Notes: generated from the letters alone by a model not told the origin. Shown: positions 51,013 to 61,051, counted from the first letter of the stretch. The stretch is DNA of 64,000 nucleotides from Pseudarthrobacter chlorophenolicus A6 (GCF_000022025.1 NC_011886.1:1994980-2058979), one strand, 5' to 3'. Made by a program: numbers and translations.

Positions 51013-53127
51013 ATGAGCCTTGCGCAGGATATCAACCGTGTTGTAGCGCCCTTCGAAGTCATCAGCGAGTTCAAGCCGGCCGGCGACCAGCCTGCCGCCA
51101 TCGCCGACCTGACAGAGCGGATCAACAACGGCGAGAAAGACGTGGTGCTGCTGGGCGCCACGGGTACCGGCAAGAGCGCCACCACCGCCTGGCTCATTGA
51201 ACAGGTGCAGCGGCCCACCCTGGTGATGGTCCAGAACAAGACCCTCGCCGCGCAGCTGGCCAACGAATTCCGTGAACTGCTGCCCAACAACGCGGTGGAA
51301 TACTTCGTCTCGTACTACGACTACTACCAGCCTGAGGCGTATGTGGCCCAGACTGACACCTTCATTGAGAAGGACTCGTCCATCAACGAGGAAGTCGAGC
51401 GGCTGCGGCACTCCGCCACGAACGCCCTGCTCACGCGGCGGGACGTCGTTGTGGTGGCCACCGTGTCCTGCATCTACGGCCTGGGCACCCCGGAAGAGTA
51501 CATCGCCGGCATGGTGACGCTGCGCAAGGGCGCCGAAATGAACCGGGACGACCTCCTCCGGAAGTTCGTCTCCATGCAGTACGCCCGGAACGACATGGAC
51601 TTCCACCGCGGGACGTTCCGCGTCCGCGGCGACACCGTGGAGATCATCCCCATGTACGAGGAACTCGCCATCCGGATCGAGTTCTTCGGGGACGAAATTG
51701 AAAACATCCAGACCCTTCACCCGCTGACCGGCCAGATCATCCAGGATGAAGAGGAAATGTACGTCTTTCCGGCCTCGCACTATGTGGCCGGTCCCGAGCG
51801 GATGAGCCGCGCCATCAAGCGCATCGAGGACGAACTGGCCGAGCGCCTCCAGGTCCTTGAGAGCCAGAACAAGCTCGTCGAGGCCCAGCGGCTCCGGATG
51901 CGCACCACTTATGACCTGGAAATGATGCAGCAGATGGGTTTCTGCAACGGCATCGAAAACTACTCCTCCCACATCGACGGCCGTGCCCGCGGCACGGCGC
52001 CGCACTGCCTGCTGGACTATTTTCCGGACGACTTCCTGCTGGTCATCGACGAATCCCACGTGACAGTGCCGCAGATCGGCGCCATGTACGAGGGTGACAT
52101 GTCCCGGAAGCGGAACCTCGTGGACTTCGGCTTCCGGTTGCCCTCCGCCATGGACAACCGGCCGCTGAAATGGGACGAATTCCTTGAGCGCGTGGGCCAG
52201 ACCGTCTATCTGTCGGCAACGCCCGGCAAATACGAGCTGGGCAAGGCTGACGGCTTTGTCCAGCAGATCATCCGGCCCACCGGCCTGATCGATCCCGAGG
52301 TGGTGGTCAAGCCCACCAAGGGCCAGATCGATGACCTGCTGGGCGAGATCAGGACGCGGACCGAAAGGAACGAACGCGTCCTGGTAACCACGCTCACCAA
52401 GCGGATGGCCGAAGACCTCACCGACTACCTGCTGGGCCACGGCGTCAAAGTCGAATACCTGCACTCGGACGTCGACACCCTGCGCCGCGTTGAGCTGCTG
52501 AGGGAATTGCGGATGGGGACTTTCGATGTCCTTGTCGGCATTAACCTCTTGAGGGAAGGCCTTGACCTGCCCGAGGTTTCCCTGGTCAGCATCCTCGACG
52601 CCGACAAGGAAGGCTTCCTCCGGTCCTCCACGTCCCTGATCCAGACCATCGGCCGCGCGGCACGTAACGTCTCGGGCCAGGTGCACATGTACGCGGACCG
52701 GATCACAGATTCCATGGCCCAGGCCATCGATGAAACCAACCGGCGCCGGGCCATCCAGGTGGCCTACAACACCGAGCATGGAATCGACCCGCAGCCCTTG
52801 CGGAAGAAGATCGCCGACATCACTGACCAGCTGGCCAAGGAAGACGCCGACACCGATGCACTGCTGGGCAGCTTCGACTACGGCAAGGGCAAGCGCGGCA
52901 TCACGGGAGCCAACAAGCCCGGGGCGAAGAAGGCTGCTGCGCAGGTACGGGCGGACGGCCTGGCCGCAGCACCGGCAGAGGACCTGGTGGGCATGATCGC
53001 GCAGCTGACCGAGCAGATGCACGGCGCTGCCGCGGAACTGCAGTTCGAAGTGGCCGCCCGCATCCGGGACGAGGTCAGCGAACTGAAGAAGGAACTGCGG
53101 CAGATGCAGGCTGCCGGCCACGCCTGA
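51013..53127 (+). CDS. uvrB: Excinuclease ABC subunit B
   Basis: A 704-residue UvrB with all landmarks. Walker A is [14 protein letters not shown], the damage-probing beta-hairpin is [11 protein letters not shown], and the DExx motif is [15 protein letters not shown]. Helicase motif VI is [13 protein letters not shown], and the C-terminal UVR domain is [20 protein letters not shown]. It verifies bulky DNA damage and recruits UvrC in nucleotide excision repair. It is a single gene with a leaderless-type promoter, upstream of the riboswitch-controlled TerC gene. Confidence 0.97.
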   Translation: MSLAQDINRVVAPFEVISEFKPAGDQPAAIADLTERINNGEKDVVLLGATGTGKSATTAWLIEQVQRPTLVMVQNKTLAAQLANEFRELLPNNAVEYFVSYYDYYQPEAYVAQTDTFIEKDSSINEEVERLRHSATNALLTRRDVVVVATVSCIYGLGTPEEYIAGMVTLRKGAEMNRDDLLRKFVSMQYARNDMDFHRGTFRVRGDTVEIIPMYEELAIRIEFFGDEIENIQTLHPLTGQIIQDEEEMYVFPASHYVAGPERMSRAIKRIEDELAERLQVLESQNKLVEAQRLRMRTTYDLEMMQQMGFCNGIENYSSHIDGRARGTAPHCLLDYFPDDFLLVIDESHVTVPQIGAMYEGDMSRKRNLVDFGFRLPSAMDNRPLKWDEFLERVGQTVYLSATPGKYELGKADGFVQQIIRPTGLIDPEVVVKPTKGQIDDLLGEIRTRTERNERVLVTTLTKRMAEDLTDYLLGHGVKVEYLHSDVDTLRRVELLRELRMGTFDVLVGINLLREGLDLPEVSLVSILDADKEGFLRSSTSLIQTIGRAARNVSGQVHMYADRITDSMAQAIDETNRRRAIQVAYNTEHGIDPQPLRKKIADITDQLAKEDADTDALLGSFDYGKGKRGITGANKPGAKKAAAQVRADGLAAAPAEDLVGMIAQLTEQMHGAAAELQFEVAARIRDEVSELKKELRQMQAAGHA

Positions 53128-53182
53128 CACATACGTCACCACGGGGTGGCTTCCGGCTGCGCTGCGGTACAGTTAACGTCAC

Positions 53183-53298
53183 GTAGGGGAGTATCCCAAA
53201 GCGCTACGATCGTCAACACGCAGGGCATGGTTGCCCAGCCGGGCGTAGCGGGCCCGCCGCATCAGCACCAAGTGCCCAGGCTGGCCGGAGAGACTTAC
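53183..53298 (+). promoter_or_regulatory. yybP-ykoY manganese riboswitch upstream of the TerC gene
   Basis: Three hallmark blocks of this riboswitch class are present in order: GGGGAGTA at 53186, CGTCAACACG at 53211, and GGAGAGACTTAC at 53287. GTAGG (53183-53187) and CTTAC (53294-53298) can pair as P1. A -10-like TACAGT at 53168-53173 would start transcription a few nt before the aptamer. Downstream, CTACCCC at 53325-53331, directly before the GTG, is complementary to GTAGGGG at 53183-53189. P1 formation and start-region masking may therefore be alternatives, so manganese would turn expression on. Confidence 0.85.
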
Positions 53299-53332
53299 AC
53301 CGCATCTCTGTACCCCGCGAAAGGCTACCCCT

Positions 53333-54361
53333 GTGCTCGAATTGCCCTTGTGGTTCGAGGTCGGCTCCTTTGTCGTCCTCGGCCTGATCCTCCTGATCGA
53401 CCTGCTCCTGGTCGTTCGCCGCCCGCACGAACCGTCCATGAAGGAAGCCGGACTGTGGGTGGCGTTCTACGTCACCCTGGCCCTGCTGTTTGCCGGCGCC
53501 ATGTTTATCTTCGCCGGACACGAGTATGGCGGCCAGTTCGTTGCAGGCTGGGTCACTGAGTACAGCCTCAGCATCGACAACCTCTTCGTCTTCATCATCA
53601 TCATGGCCCGGTTCTCAGTGCCCAGGAAGTACCAGCAGGAAGTGCTGATGGTGGGCATCATCATCGCCCTGGTCCTGCGCGGCATCTTCATCCTTCTCGG
53701 CGCCATCGTGATCGAGCAGTTCAGCTGGGTGTTCTACATCTTCGGCGCGTTCCTGCTGTGGACGGCGTGGAAGCAGGCCCAGGACGAGGGCGAAGACGAA
53801 GAGGACAAGGAAAACCCCCTCATCGCCCGGATCCGCAAGGTCATCCCCATGTCGGAGAAGTTCGACGAAGGCAAGCTGCGCACCACCGTGAACGGCAAGA
53901 AGGTCTTCACCCCCATGCTGATCGTGTTCATCACCATCGGCCTGACGGACCTGCTGTTCGCCGTGGACTCCATCCCCGCCATCTTCGGCCTCACCCAGAG
54001 CCCGTTCATCGTGTTCACCGCCAACCTGTTCGCCCTCATGGGCCTGCGCCAGCTGTACTTCCTGCTCGGCGGCCTCATGAACCGCCTGGTGTACCTGAAG
54101 CACGCCCTGTCCTTCATCCTGGCGTTCATCGGCGTCAAGCTGGTGCTGCACGCCATGCACGTGAACGAACTGCCGTTCATCAACGGCGGCAAGCACATCG
54201 AATGGGCACCGGAGATCCCCACGTTCGTTTCCCTCGCGGTCATCGTCGGCACCATCGTCATCGCCGTCGTCGCCAGCCTCCTCAGCTCCAAGGCCAAGGA
54301 AGCCCACATGGACCCGCGCCTCGAAGAGGACGTCCGGAAGAGCCACAGCGACGCCGAGTAG
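53333..54361 (+). CDS. TerC-family membrane protein, likely manganese exporter
   Basis: A 342-residue integral membrane protein with about nine hydrophobic segments. WVTEYSLSIDNLFVFIIIMARF and LTDLLFAVDSIPAIFGLT carry the paired D-N and D-S motifs conserved in TerC/Alx proteins, and a charged loop (DEGEDEEDKENPL) is present in the middle. Members such as Alx and MeeF export manganese or help metallate secreted enzymes. The GTG start has GAAAGG 8 nt upstream. The upstream yybP-ykoY riboswitch directly supports a manganese role. Confidence 0.92.
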   Translation: MLELPLWFEVGSFVVLGLILLIDLLLVVRRPHEPSMKEAGLWVAFYVTLALLFAGAMFIFAGHEYGGQFVAGWVTEYSLSIDNLFVFIIIMARFSVPRKYQQEVLMVGIIIALVLRGIFILLGAIVIEQFSWVFYIFGAFLLWTAWKQAQDEGEDEEDKENPLIARIRKVIPMSEKFDEGKLRTTVNGKKVFTPMLIVFITIGLTDLLFAVDSIPAIFGLTQSPFIVFTANLFALMGLRQLYFLLGGLMNRLVYLKHALSFILAFIGVKLVLHAMHVNELPFINGGKHIEWAPEIPTFVSLAVIVGTIVIAVVASLLSSKAKEAHMDPRLEEDVRKSHSDAE

Positions 54362-54382
54362 GCGCTCCCTCCCGCTTCAGCT

Positions 54383-54426
54383 GACAGCAGTCCCGGCCGC
54401 ATGCGCGCCGGGGCTGCTGTCCTTTT
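54383..54426 (+). terminator. Rho-independent terminator of the TerC gene
   Basis: GACAGCAG pairs with CTGCTGTC, with an inner CCCGGC/GCCGGG stem, followed by CTTTT. It lies 22 nt after the stop. Confidence 0.85.
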
Positions 54427-54455
54427 AACCCCTGCTGGACCAGGCCCGGCGGGAC

Positions 54456-54467
54456 TATGCTCGGTCC
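54456..54467 (+). promoter_or_regulatory. Leaderless-type -10 (TATGCT) of the MFS gene
   Basis: TATGCT ends 6 nt before the ATG at 54468, favouring that ATG over the one at 54477. Confidence 0.55.
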
Positions 54468-55793
54468 ATGGCCATCATGGCGGAGCATGAGGTGGCACGG
54501 GTGCAGCGGCGCACCGTGGCCCTTTTGGCTGCTGCGCAGGTTTTTGGCGGCGTCGGCACGGGCGCCACTGTATCCATCGGTTCGATCCTTGCCGTCGATC
54601 TGTCCGGCTCCAGCGCCTGGGCAGGAGCGGTGGCCACCGTCATGACCCTCGGAGCCGCCCTGACGGCATTGCCGCTGGCGGCCCTGGCGGACCGCAGGGG
54701 GCGCAGGGCCGGCCAGGTGGCCGGCATGCTCGCGGCGCTGGCCGGCGCGATCCTGATGGTGCTCTCTGTGGTGACCGGGGTGTTCGTGCTCCTCATGCTG
54801 GGTGCGGCGGGCATCGGGGCAGGCACCGCAGCGAACCTGCAGGCCCGTTTCGCCGCCGTCGACCTTGCCGACGCCGGACACCGCGGCCGGGCGCTGGCGA
54901 CGGTCGTCTGGGCGGTGACCATCGGCGCCGTGGCCGGACCGAACCTGATCCAGCCCGGCGCCGCCGTAGGACAGGCGCTGGGGCTGCCCCCGGTAGCCGG
55001 GCCGTTCGTCATCTCCAGCGCCGGCCTGCTGACGGCAATCATCCTCGTGTCCGCCGGACTCAGGCCGGATCCACTGCTGCTGGCGAGGGAACTTGCGGGC
55101 CCCGCCGGCGATGCCGGTACCGCCACGCAGCCGCGGCCGAAGCCGGGAGGGCGGCTCGCCAGGGGCATGCGGGCCATCCGCGGTTCCCGCATGGCGCTGC
55201 TGGCCGTCGCCGCAGTGGTTGGTGCCCACGCGGTCATGGTGGGCGTCATGTCGATGACGCCGCTGCACCTGCAGCACCTGGTGGAAGGACCGGGTGCGCC
55301 GCATGCCGGCCACGCGGCCGACGGCGGTGTCCTGGTGATCATCGGCTTTACCATTTCACTGCACATCGCCGGAATGTTTGCCCTGTCCCCGGTCATGGGG
55401 TGGCTGACGGACAAGGCAGGCAGGACGGAAACCATCATGCTCGGCTTTGCCACGCTGATTGCGGGCGTGGCCGTTGCCGGCTTCGGGCAGGAGTCAACTG
55501 CCGCGGTGGCCGCCGGGCTGGTGCTGCTGGGACTGGGCTGGTCGGCATCCACCGTGGCCGGGTCCACGCTCCTGGCCGAAAGCGTGAAGGAGGACGCCCG
55601 CGTGGTGGTTCAAGGGGTTTCGGACATGCTGATGGGGGCGGCGGGAGCGGTGGGCGGCGCAGCCTCCGGCCTGGTGCTGAGCGGAGCGGGATACTTCGGC
55701 CTCAACATGCTTGCCGGCGCAATCGCCGCCTGCGTCCTGGCCGCCGCCGCGATTGCCAGGATTTCGGCGCACCGGCAATCAGCTGCGGCCTGA
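54468..55793 (+). CDS. Major facilitator superfamily transporter
   Basis: A 441-residue membrane protein with 12 predicted helices in two halves separated by a central loop near residues 205-230 (AGDAGTATQPRPKPGG). The MFS loop 2-3 motif appears as ALADRRGRRAGQVAG and again in the second half as GWLTDKAGRTETIMLG. It is probably a proton-driven exporter of small molecules; the substrate is unknown. Its last 15 bp overlap the convergent aminopeptidase gene, so no terminator lies between them. Confidence 0.9.
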   Translation: MAIMAEHEVARVQRRTVALLAAAQVFGGVGTGATVSIGSILAVDLSGSSAWAGAVATVMTLGAALTALPLAALADRRGRRAGQVAGMLAALAGAILMVLSVVTGVFVLLMLGAAGIGAGTAANLQARFAAVDLADAGHRGRALATVVWAVTIGAVAGPNLIQPGAAVGQALGLPPVAGPFVISSAGLLTAIILVSAGLRPDPLLLARELAGPAGDAGTATQPRPKPGGRLARGMRAIRGSRMALLAVAAVVGAHAVMVGVMSMTPLHLQHLVEGPGAPHAGHAADGGVLVIIGFTISLHIAGMFALSPVMGWLTDKAGRTETIMLGFATLIAGVAVAGFGQESTAAVAAGLVLLGLGWSASTVAGSTLLAESVKEDARVVVQGVSDMLMGAAGAVGGAASGLVLSGAGYFGLNMLAGAIAACVLAAAAIARISAHRQSAAA

Positions 55794-57098
55794 CGCCACC
55801 ATTCCCAGGAGCCGGGCGAAGATTCCCTCGCCGTCGTCGGCGATCCCATCGTGGTGGAAATCGCCCGTTTCCCAGACCTTGAGGCCGCGGACGGTTGCTG
55901 CAGTCTCCAAGGAAAGTTTCCGGTCCACGTAGATGTCGTCGGAGTAGACGGCAGCTGCCACGGGCACCCGGTTGGCGGCCAGCCTGCGGACGTCGTACAG
56001 CGGCTTCCAGTCGTTCTTGGCGGCCAGCAGTCCGGCCACCTCCCGAAGTGGGCGCAGGGCGGGGTCCTGGTCGAAGTACCAGGGGTAGACCATTTCGCCG
56101 GTGAGCAGCAGCGGGTCCGCGTCGGGCCGGAATTCCGGGTATTCGTCCAGCACCCGCCAGGCGGCCCACGCTGTGGCCTGGCCCTGCCCGTAGATGGATT
56201 CATGCATCAGGGCGTACAGCGGGTTGGACGCCCGTGAGACGATACCGTGCACCTGCTCCAGGAACCCGTCTGAAAGCCTGGGCCCGTCAGGGGTATCCGT
56301 GAAGGCGTCCTCGAGCAGGTAGTGGAGGCTGTCCACCCTGGTGTTCCCGCCCAGGAATGCACCCAGCATCTGCAGCCGCTCCACTGTAAGCGGGCTGCCG
56401 TCGGCCATGATTTCGGGCGTGCTTCGCAAGTGGCGGGCGATCCGCTGCAGCGTCTCCCGGTCCTCCGGGTACCACGAGAAATACTCAGCGTTCCGTGCCG
56501 CAACCCGCTGGAACGTGGCGCGGTAAACATCGTCCGCCGGACCCGTCAGCGGCGCGAGGCCACCGGTGATGAGCACCTGGCGGAGGGCCTCCGGCGCAAA
56601 GGACAGGTAGGTCAAGGCGCAGAACCCGCCGTAACTCTGGCCGTAGATGGTCCAGTACGGTATGCCCAGCGCTTTGCGGATCAGTTCTGCGTCGGCAACT
56701 ATCGAGTCGGCACGGAAGTGCTCCAGGTAGCCGGCCTGCCCGGCGGCCGTCCCGCGCAGCGGAAGTGTCTTGCGGTCCGCCGGGGTGGACAGGCCGGTTC
56801 CCCGCTGGTCCAGCATGAGGATGCGGAAGTCCTTGGCCGCCGCCTTGCTCCAGCCGCCCAACGTCCCGAACCTGTTGCCGCGACCTCCCGGGCCGCCCTG
56901 AAGGAACAGCAGCCAGGGCAGGTTCTCCGCTTCTTCGGCGCTGTGCCCGGCCGCCACATATTCGCGGGCAAAGACGGTGATGGTTTCGGCGTCCACGCCG
57001 GTGTCGGCATGGTCCAGCGGCACGGTGAAGAAGTGCTCCACTGTACGCATGCCGCGGAACTCATGGCGTGCGCGGATCCGGTGGCCTGCCTCAGCCAT
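55779..57098 (-). CDS. Prolyl aminopeptidase-like alpha/beta hydrolase (S33)
   Basis: A 439-residue peptidase of the S33 family. The oxyanion loop is FLQGGPGGRGNR, then MLDQRGTGLS, the nucleophile elbow is YGQSYGGFCALTYL, and the C-terminal His lies in ETGDFHHDGI. It should remove N-terminal proline or similar residues from short peptides. No signal peptide is seen, so it is probably cytosolic. The ATG at 57098 overlaps the last 8 bp of the GNAT gene on the same strand. A longer frame to 57185 would lie wholly within that gene. Confidence 0.88.
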   Translation of the reverse strand: MAEAGHRIRARHEFRGMRTVEHFFTVPLDHADTGVDAETITVFAREYVAAGHSAEEAENLPWLLFLQGGPGGRGNRFGTLGGWSKAAAKDFRILMLDQRGTGLSTPADRKTLPLRGTAAGQAGYLEHFRADSIVADAELIRKALGIPYWTIYGQSYGGFCALTYLSFAPEALRQVLITGGLAPLTGPADDVYRATFQRVAARNAEYFSWYPEDRETLQRIARHLRSTPEIMADGSPLTVERLQMLGAFLGGNTRVDSLHYLLEDAFTDTPDGPRLSDGFLEQVHGIVSRASNPLYALMHESIYGQGQATAWAAWRVLDEYPEFRPDADPLLLTGEMVYPWYFDQDPALRPLREVAGLLAAKNDWKPLYDVRRLAANRVPVAAAVYSDDIYVDRKLSLETAATVRGLKVWETGDFHHDGIADDGEGIFARLLGMVASGRS

Positions 57099-57591
57099 GG
57101 GCCGCGGCCGGAACTGGGCTGCCAAACTGAGCCAGGGCATCGCCGGTGAGCCGGAACGTGGACCACCCGTCCATCGGCCGGGCACCCAGGCTGCGGTAGA
57201 AGTTGATGGAGGGCTCGTTCCAGTCCAGCACGCTCCATTCCACCCGGGCGTAGCCGTTCTCGACGGCGATTCCGGCGAGGTGCTTCAACAGGGCTTTCCC
57301 GTGGCCCTCGCCGCGCGCCTCCGGACTGACGTAGAGGTCCTCGAGGTAGATCCCGTGAACGCCTTCCCAGGTGGAATAGTTCAGGAACCACAGCGCGAAG
57401 CCCTGCACATCGCCCGCCGCATTTTCGGCCATTGCCGCGAACACCCGCGGGTTTTTGCCGAAGAGGGCAGCCCGCAGCATTTCCGGGGTATTCCGGACCG
57501 CGTCAGGCTCTTTTTCGTAGTGCGCCAGTTCGTGGATCATCCGGAGGATTGCCGGGACGTCGTGCTCGGTTGCGGGGCGGATTACACTCAT
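57091..57591 (-). CDS. GNAT acetyltransferase (spermidine/diamine acetyltransferase-like)
   Basis: A 166-residue GNAT protein. It starts IRPATEHDVPAILRMIHELA and has GIYLEDLYVSPEARGEGHGKALLKHL, the acetyl-CoA loop, followed by ARVEWSVLDWNEPSINFYRSLGA. The closing W-x-V-L-D-W-N-x-x-x-I-x-F-Y pattern is characteristic of SSAT-like diamine or thialysine acetyltransferases. It has TAAGCT 6 nt before the ATG, and the aminopeptidase start overlaps its stop, so the two form a short operon. Confidence 0.88.
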   Translation of the reverse strand: MSVIRPATEHDVPAILRMIHELAHYEKEPDAVRNTPEMLRAALFGKNPRVFAAMAENAAGDVQGFALWFLNYSTWEGVHGIYLEDLYVSPEARGEGHGKALLKHLAGIAVENGYARVEWSVLDWNEPSINFYRSLGARPMDGWSTFRLTGDALAQFGSPVPAAAHG

Positions 57592-57603
57592 TGTCCGAGC
57601 TTA
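57592..57603 (-). promoter_or_regulatory. Leaderless-type -10 (TAAGCT) of the GNAT/aminopeptidase unit
   Basis: On the minus strand TAAGCT is followed by 6 nt and the ATG at 57591. It lies directly after the stop of the upstream helicase gene. Confidence 0.55.
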
Positions 57604-57604
57604 C

Positions 57605-60148
57605 CTAAAGCCGGTTGACGCCCGTTACCCTCACCACCGCGGTGCCGGTTTCGTCCGATTCCGCCAGGTTCACTTCGGCGGAGATGCCCCAGTCGTGGTT
57701 CCGCGCCGGGTCGTCGAAGATCTGGCGGACCTTCCACACCCCGGCTTCCTCAGTGATGATCAGCAGGCCCGGTCCGCGGGCGTCCGGTCCGGTGCCGATG
57801 TCGTCGTATTCGTCGAAGTAGTCGTCCAGGGCGTCTTCCCACCGGTCGGCGTCCCAGCCCGAGCCGCCGTCGAGTTCGCCCAGGGCCGCGGCGTCCTCAT
57901 CGGCGAAGAGCTCCACGCGGCGGAACATCTCATTGCGGACCATCACGCGGAAGGCGCGGATGTTGGACGTCAGCGACGGCGGGGGAGGCGGCGGTGCGTC
58001 ATGCGGCGTTGGCATGGCCCCGGACGCCAGTTCCTCCCATTCATCCAGCAGGCTGGAATCCACCTGCCGGACCAGTTCGCCCAGCCACGCGGTCAGGTCT
58101 TCCAGATCGTCGCGGAGCATGTCCTGCGGGACGGTCTGCCGGAGGGCCTTGAACGCATCGGCGAGATACCGCAGCACGATGCCTTCCGAGCGGGCCAGCC
58201 CATAGAACTGGACAAACTCGCCGAAGTTCATGGCGCGCTCGTACATGTCCCGGACCACGGACTTGGGTGCGAGCTCAAAGTCGCCCACCCACGGGGCGGC
58301 CTTGCGGTATACCTCGAAGGCCTCGGCCAGGATGTCCGCCAGCGGCTGCGGGTAGGTCACTTCGTCCAGCATCGCCATCCGCTGGTCGTACTCGATCCCG
58401 TCAGCCTTCATGGCGGCTACCGCCTCGCCGCGGGCCTTCTTCTGCTGCGCGGAGAGGATCTGGCGCGGCTTTTCCAGCGTCGCCTCGATGATGGACACCA
58501 CGTCCAGGGCGTACGACGGCGACTCCGGGTCAAGGAGCTCCAGCGCGGCGAGTGCGAAGGGAGAGAGCGGCTGGTTGAGTGCGAAGTTCGCCTGCAGGTG
58601 CACCGTCAGGCGGACGGCGCGCCCGTCCGGACCCTGCTCGGCTTCCGGAATCCGTTCCACAACTTCGGCGGCAAGCAGTTCGCGGTAGATGCCCAGGGCC
58701 TTCTTCATCAGCCGGAGCTGAGCGGGCCGGGTTTCGTGGTTTTCCGTCAGCAGCCGGCGTGCGGCGGCAAACGGGTCCCCGGGACGTTCCATCAGGTTCA
58801 TCAGCATGGCGTGCGTCACCGTGAAGCTGGAGGCCAGCGGGTCGGGTACGGATTCCACGAGCCGCCGGTAGGTGGGTTCGCCCCAGGACACGAATCCTTC
58901 CGGGGGCTTCTTCTTCACCACCTGGCGCAGCTTCTTCTGGTCGTCGCCGAACTTGGCCACGGCCTTGGCCATGGCCCTGACATTCTCGGTGACGTGCTCC
59001 GGAGCCTGCACCACCACCGTTCCGGCGGTGTCGTACCCTGCCCGGCCCGCCCGCCCCGCAATCTGGTGGAACTCGCGGGAGTTGAGCAGCCGGGTACGGA
59101 CGCCGTCGTACTTGCTCAAAGCAGTGAGCAACACGGTGCGGATGGGAACGTTGATGCCCACGCCCAGGGTGTCCGTACCGCAGATGACCTTCAGCAGTCC
59201 CGCCTGCGCCAGCTGTTCCACCAGCCGCCGGTACTTCGGCAGCATGCCGGCGTGGTGCACGCCGATCCCGTGGCGGACCAGCCGGTTGAGGGTCTTCCCG
59301 AACCCGGCGGCGAACCGGAAGTTCGCAATGAGGTCCGCGATCTTGTCCTTTTCTTCACGCGTGCACACGTTGATGCTCATGAGCGTCTGGGCGCGGTCGA
59401 TCGCTTCGAGCTGGCTGAAGTGCACCACATACACCGGAACCTGCTTGGTGGACAGGAGCTCTTCGAGGGTCTCGTGGACCGGGGTCTCGTGGTAGTAGAA
59501 ATGCAGCGGAATGGGCCGTTCGGCTGAGCTCACGGTGGTGCTGGTGCGCCCGGTGAGGGCGGTGAGGCCCTTCTCAAACCGGGTCACGTCGCCCAGCGTG
59601 GCGGACATGAGCAGGAATTGCGCCTGCGGCAGTTCCAGCAGCGGCACCTGCCAGGCCCAGCCGCGCTGCGGGTCCGAGTAGAAGTGGAACTCGTCCATGA
59701 TGACGGAGCCCAGGTCCGCCGTGCCGCCTTCGCGAAGCGCAATGTTGGCCAGGATCTCGGCGGTGCAGCAGATGATCGGGGCGTCCTGGTTCACGCCCGA
59801 ATCGCCGGTGATCATGCCCACGTTCTCGGCGCCGAAAATCTCGCAGAGCGCGAAGAACTTTTCCGATACCAGCGCCTTGATCGGTGCCGTGTAGTAGCTG
59901 CGCCGGCCCAGCGCCATCGCCTGGAAGTGGGCTGCGATGGCAACCAGGGACTTCCCGGACCCGGTGGGTGTTGCGAGGATCACGTTGGCGCCGGTGGCGA
60001 GTTCCATGATGGCCTCGTCCTGCGCTGGATACAGGTCCAGGCCGCGGCTTTCAGTCCATTCCACAAAGCGGGTGTACAGGAGGTCGGGGTCGACGGCGGC
60101 CGCCGGTCCCGGCGCGGTCAGATCGGTCAGCTGGTCAACGAGTTTCAT
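57605..60148 (-). CDS. DEAD/DEAH-box RNA helicase with DUF3516 (Ski2/HelY-like)
   Basis: An 847-residue superfamily 2 helicase. Motif I is ATPTGSGKSLVAIAAHF, motif II is VIMDEFHFYSDPQRGWAWQ, motif III is LLMSATLGDVTRFE, and motif VI is QIAGRAGRAGYDTAG. The C-terminal 350 residues are the actinobacterial DUF3516 domain, with charged regions and a final stretch similar to a small beta domain. Substrate and role are not established. It has TAAGCT 8 nt before the ATG and is divergent from tam. Confidence 0.9.
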   Translation of the reverse strand: MKLVDQLTDLTAPGPAAAVDPDLLYTRFVEWTESRGLDLYPAQDEAIMELATGANVILATPTGSGKSLVAIAAHFQAMALGRRSYYTAPIKALVSEKFFALCEIFGAENVGMITGDSGVNQDAPIICCTAEILANIALREGGTADLGSVIMDEFHFYSDPQRGWAWQVPLLELPQAQFLLMSATLGDVTRFEKGLTALTGRTSTTVSSAERPIPLHFYYHETPVHETLEELLSTKQVPVYVVHFSQLEAIDRAQTLMSINVCTREEKDKIADLIANFRFAAGFGKTLNRLVRHGIGVHHAGMLPKYRRLVEQLAQAGLLKVICGTDTLGVGINVPIRTVLLTALSKYDGVRTRLLNSREFHQIAGRAGRAGYDTAGTVVVQAPEHVTENVRAMAKAVAKFGDDQKKLRQVVKKKPPEGFVSWGEPTYRRLVESVPDPLASSFTVTHAMLMNLMERPGDPFAAARRLLTENHETRPAQLRLMKKALGIYRELLAAEVVERIPEAEQGPDGRAVRLTVHLQANFALNQPLSPFALAALELLDPESPSYALDVVSIIEATLEKPRQILSAQQKKARGEAVAAMKADGIEYDQRMAMLDEVTYPQPLADILAEAFEVYRKAAPWVGDFELAPKSVVRDMYERAMNFGEFVQFYGLARSEGIVLRYLADAFKALRQTVPQDMLRDDLEDLTAWLGELVRQVDSSLLDEWEELASGAMPTPHDAPPPPPPSLTSNIRAFRVMVRNEMFRRVELFADEDAAALGELDGGSGWDADRWEDALDDYFDEYDDIGTGPDARGPGLLIITEEAGVWKVRQIFDDPARNHDWGISAEVNLAESDETGTAVVRVTGVNRL

Positions 60149-60162
60149 TGTTTTCCAGCTTA
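60149..60162 (-). promoter_or_regulatory. Leaderless-type -10 (TAAGCT) of the helicase gene
   Basis: On the minus strand TAAGCT is followed by 8 nt and the ATG at 60148. This leaves at most one or two untranslated nucleotides. Confidence 0.45.
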
Positions 60163-60271
60163 GTGCCCCGCCGCGGCGAGAAATCCGTGGGTCCGGCGCA
60201 CGGTGCCGGCGCCCGACGTCCCGGGCTAGGCTTCCCGTAGCAGAGTCAGCACCAGGGGCATGGAGAAGCGC

Positions 60272-61051
60272 ATGGAATGGGATCCTGAGAAGTACGTTGA
60301 GTTCGGCGATTACCGGAACCGCCCGTTTTTCGACCTCACCGGCAGGATCCAGGCCGCCAACCCCGGCCAGGTGGTTGACCTGGGCTGCGGGCCCGGGAAC
60401 CTGACGGCAACGCTCGCCCGCCGCTGGCCCGGTGCCCGGGTGGTGGGAGTGGACTCATCGGCCCAGATGCTGGGCAAAGCCGCGGACCTCGCCGCCGCGC
60501 AGCCATCACTCGCGTTCGAGCAGCAGGACATCCGGGACTGGCTGCCCGCTGCTGACACGGAGGTGGTGGTGACAAACGCGGCGCTGCAGTGGGTCCCGGG
60601 GCACCAGGACCTGCTGCGGACCTGGCTGGCCGCGCTGCGCCCCGGCGGCTGGTTCGCGATGCAGGTGCCCGGGAACTTCAACGCCCCGTCCCATCAGCTG
60701 ATGCGCCACCTGGCCGGGTCGGCGCGGTGGGCGGCGCAGCTCGACGGCGTCCTGCGGGGCGGCGAGTCCGTCGGTGAACCGGCGGACTACCTCGAAATTA
60801 TGCTCGATGCCGGTTGCACTGCGGACGCGTGGGAAACCACGTACCAGCAGCTGCTGCCCGGGGCCGACCCCGTCCTGGAATGGGTCCGTGGAACTGCCCT
60901 GCGCCCCGTCCTGGCCGTGCTCCCGCCGGAGGACGGTGCCGCCTTCGAAGCGGAGTACGCCGAGGCGCTCCGCGCGGCCTACCCTCCGGGCCGGCACGGC
61001 ACAGTGTTCCCCTTCCGGAGGATCTTCGCGGTGGGACGCAAAGCGCACTGA
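60272..61051 (+). CDS. tam: Trans-aconitate 2-methyltransferase
   Basis: A 259-residue methyltransferase. It starts MEWDPEKYVEFGDYRNRPFF, the N terminus specific to Tam, then motif I VVDLGCGPGNLTATLA, VVGVDSSAQML, FEQQDIRDWLP and NAALQWVPGHQDLL. The enzyme methylates trans-aconitate, a spontaneous inhibitor of the citric acid cycle, using S-adenosylmethionine. The ATG at 60272 aligns with the family start; one at 60260 adds four residues. TAGGCT at 60227-60232 could start a message with a short leader. Confidence 0.9.
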   Translation: MEWDPEKYVEFGDYRNRPFFDLTGRIQAANPGQVVDLGCGPGNLTATLARRWPGARVVGVDSSAQMLGKAADLAAAQPSLAFEQQDIRDWLPAADTEVVVTNAALQWVPGHQDLLRTWLAALRPGGWFAMQVPGNFNAPSHQLMRHLAGSARWAAQLDGVLRGGESVGEPADYLEIMLDAGCTADAWETTYQQLLPGADPVLEWVRGTALRPVLAVLPPEDGAAFEAEYAEALRAAYPPGRHGTVFPFRRIFAVGRKAH

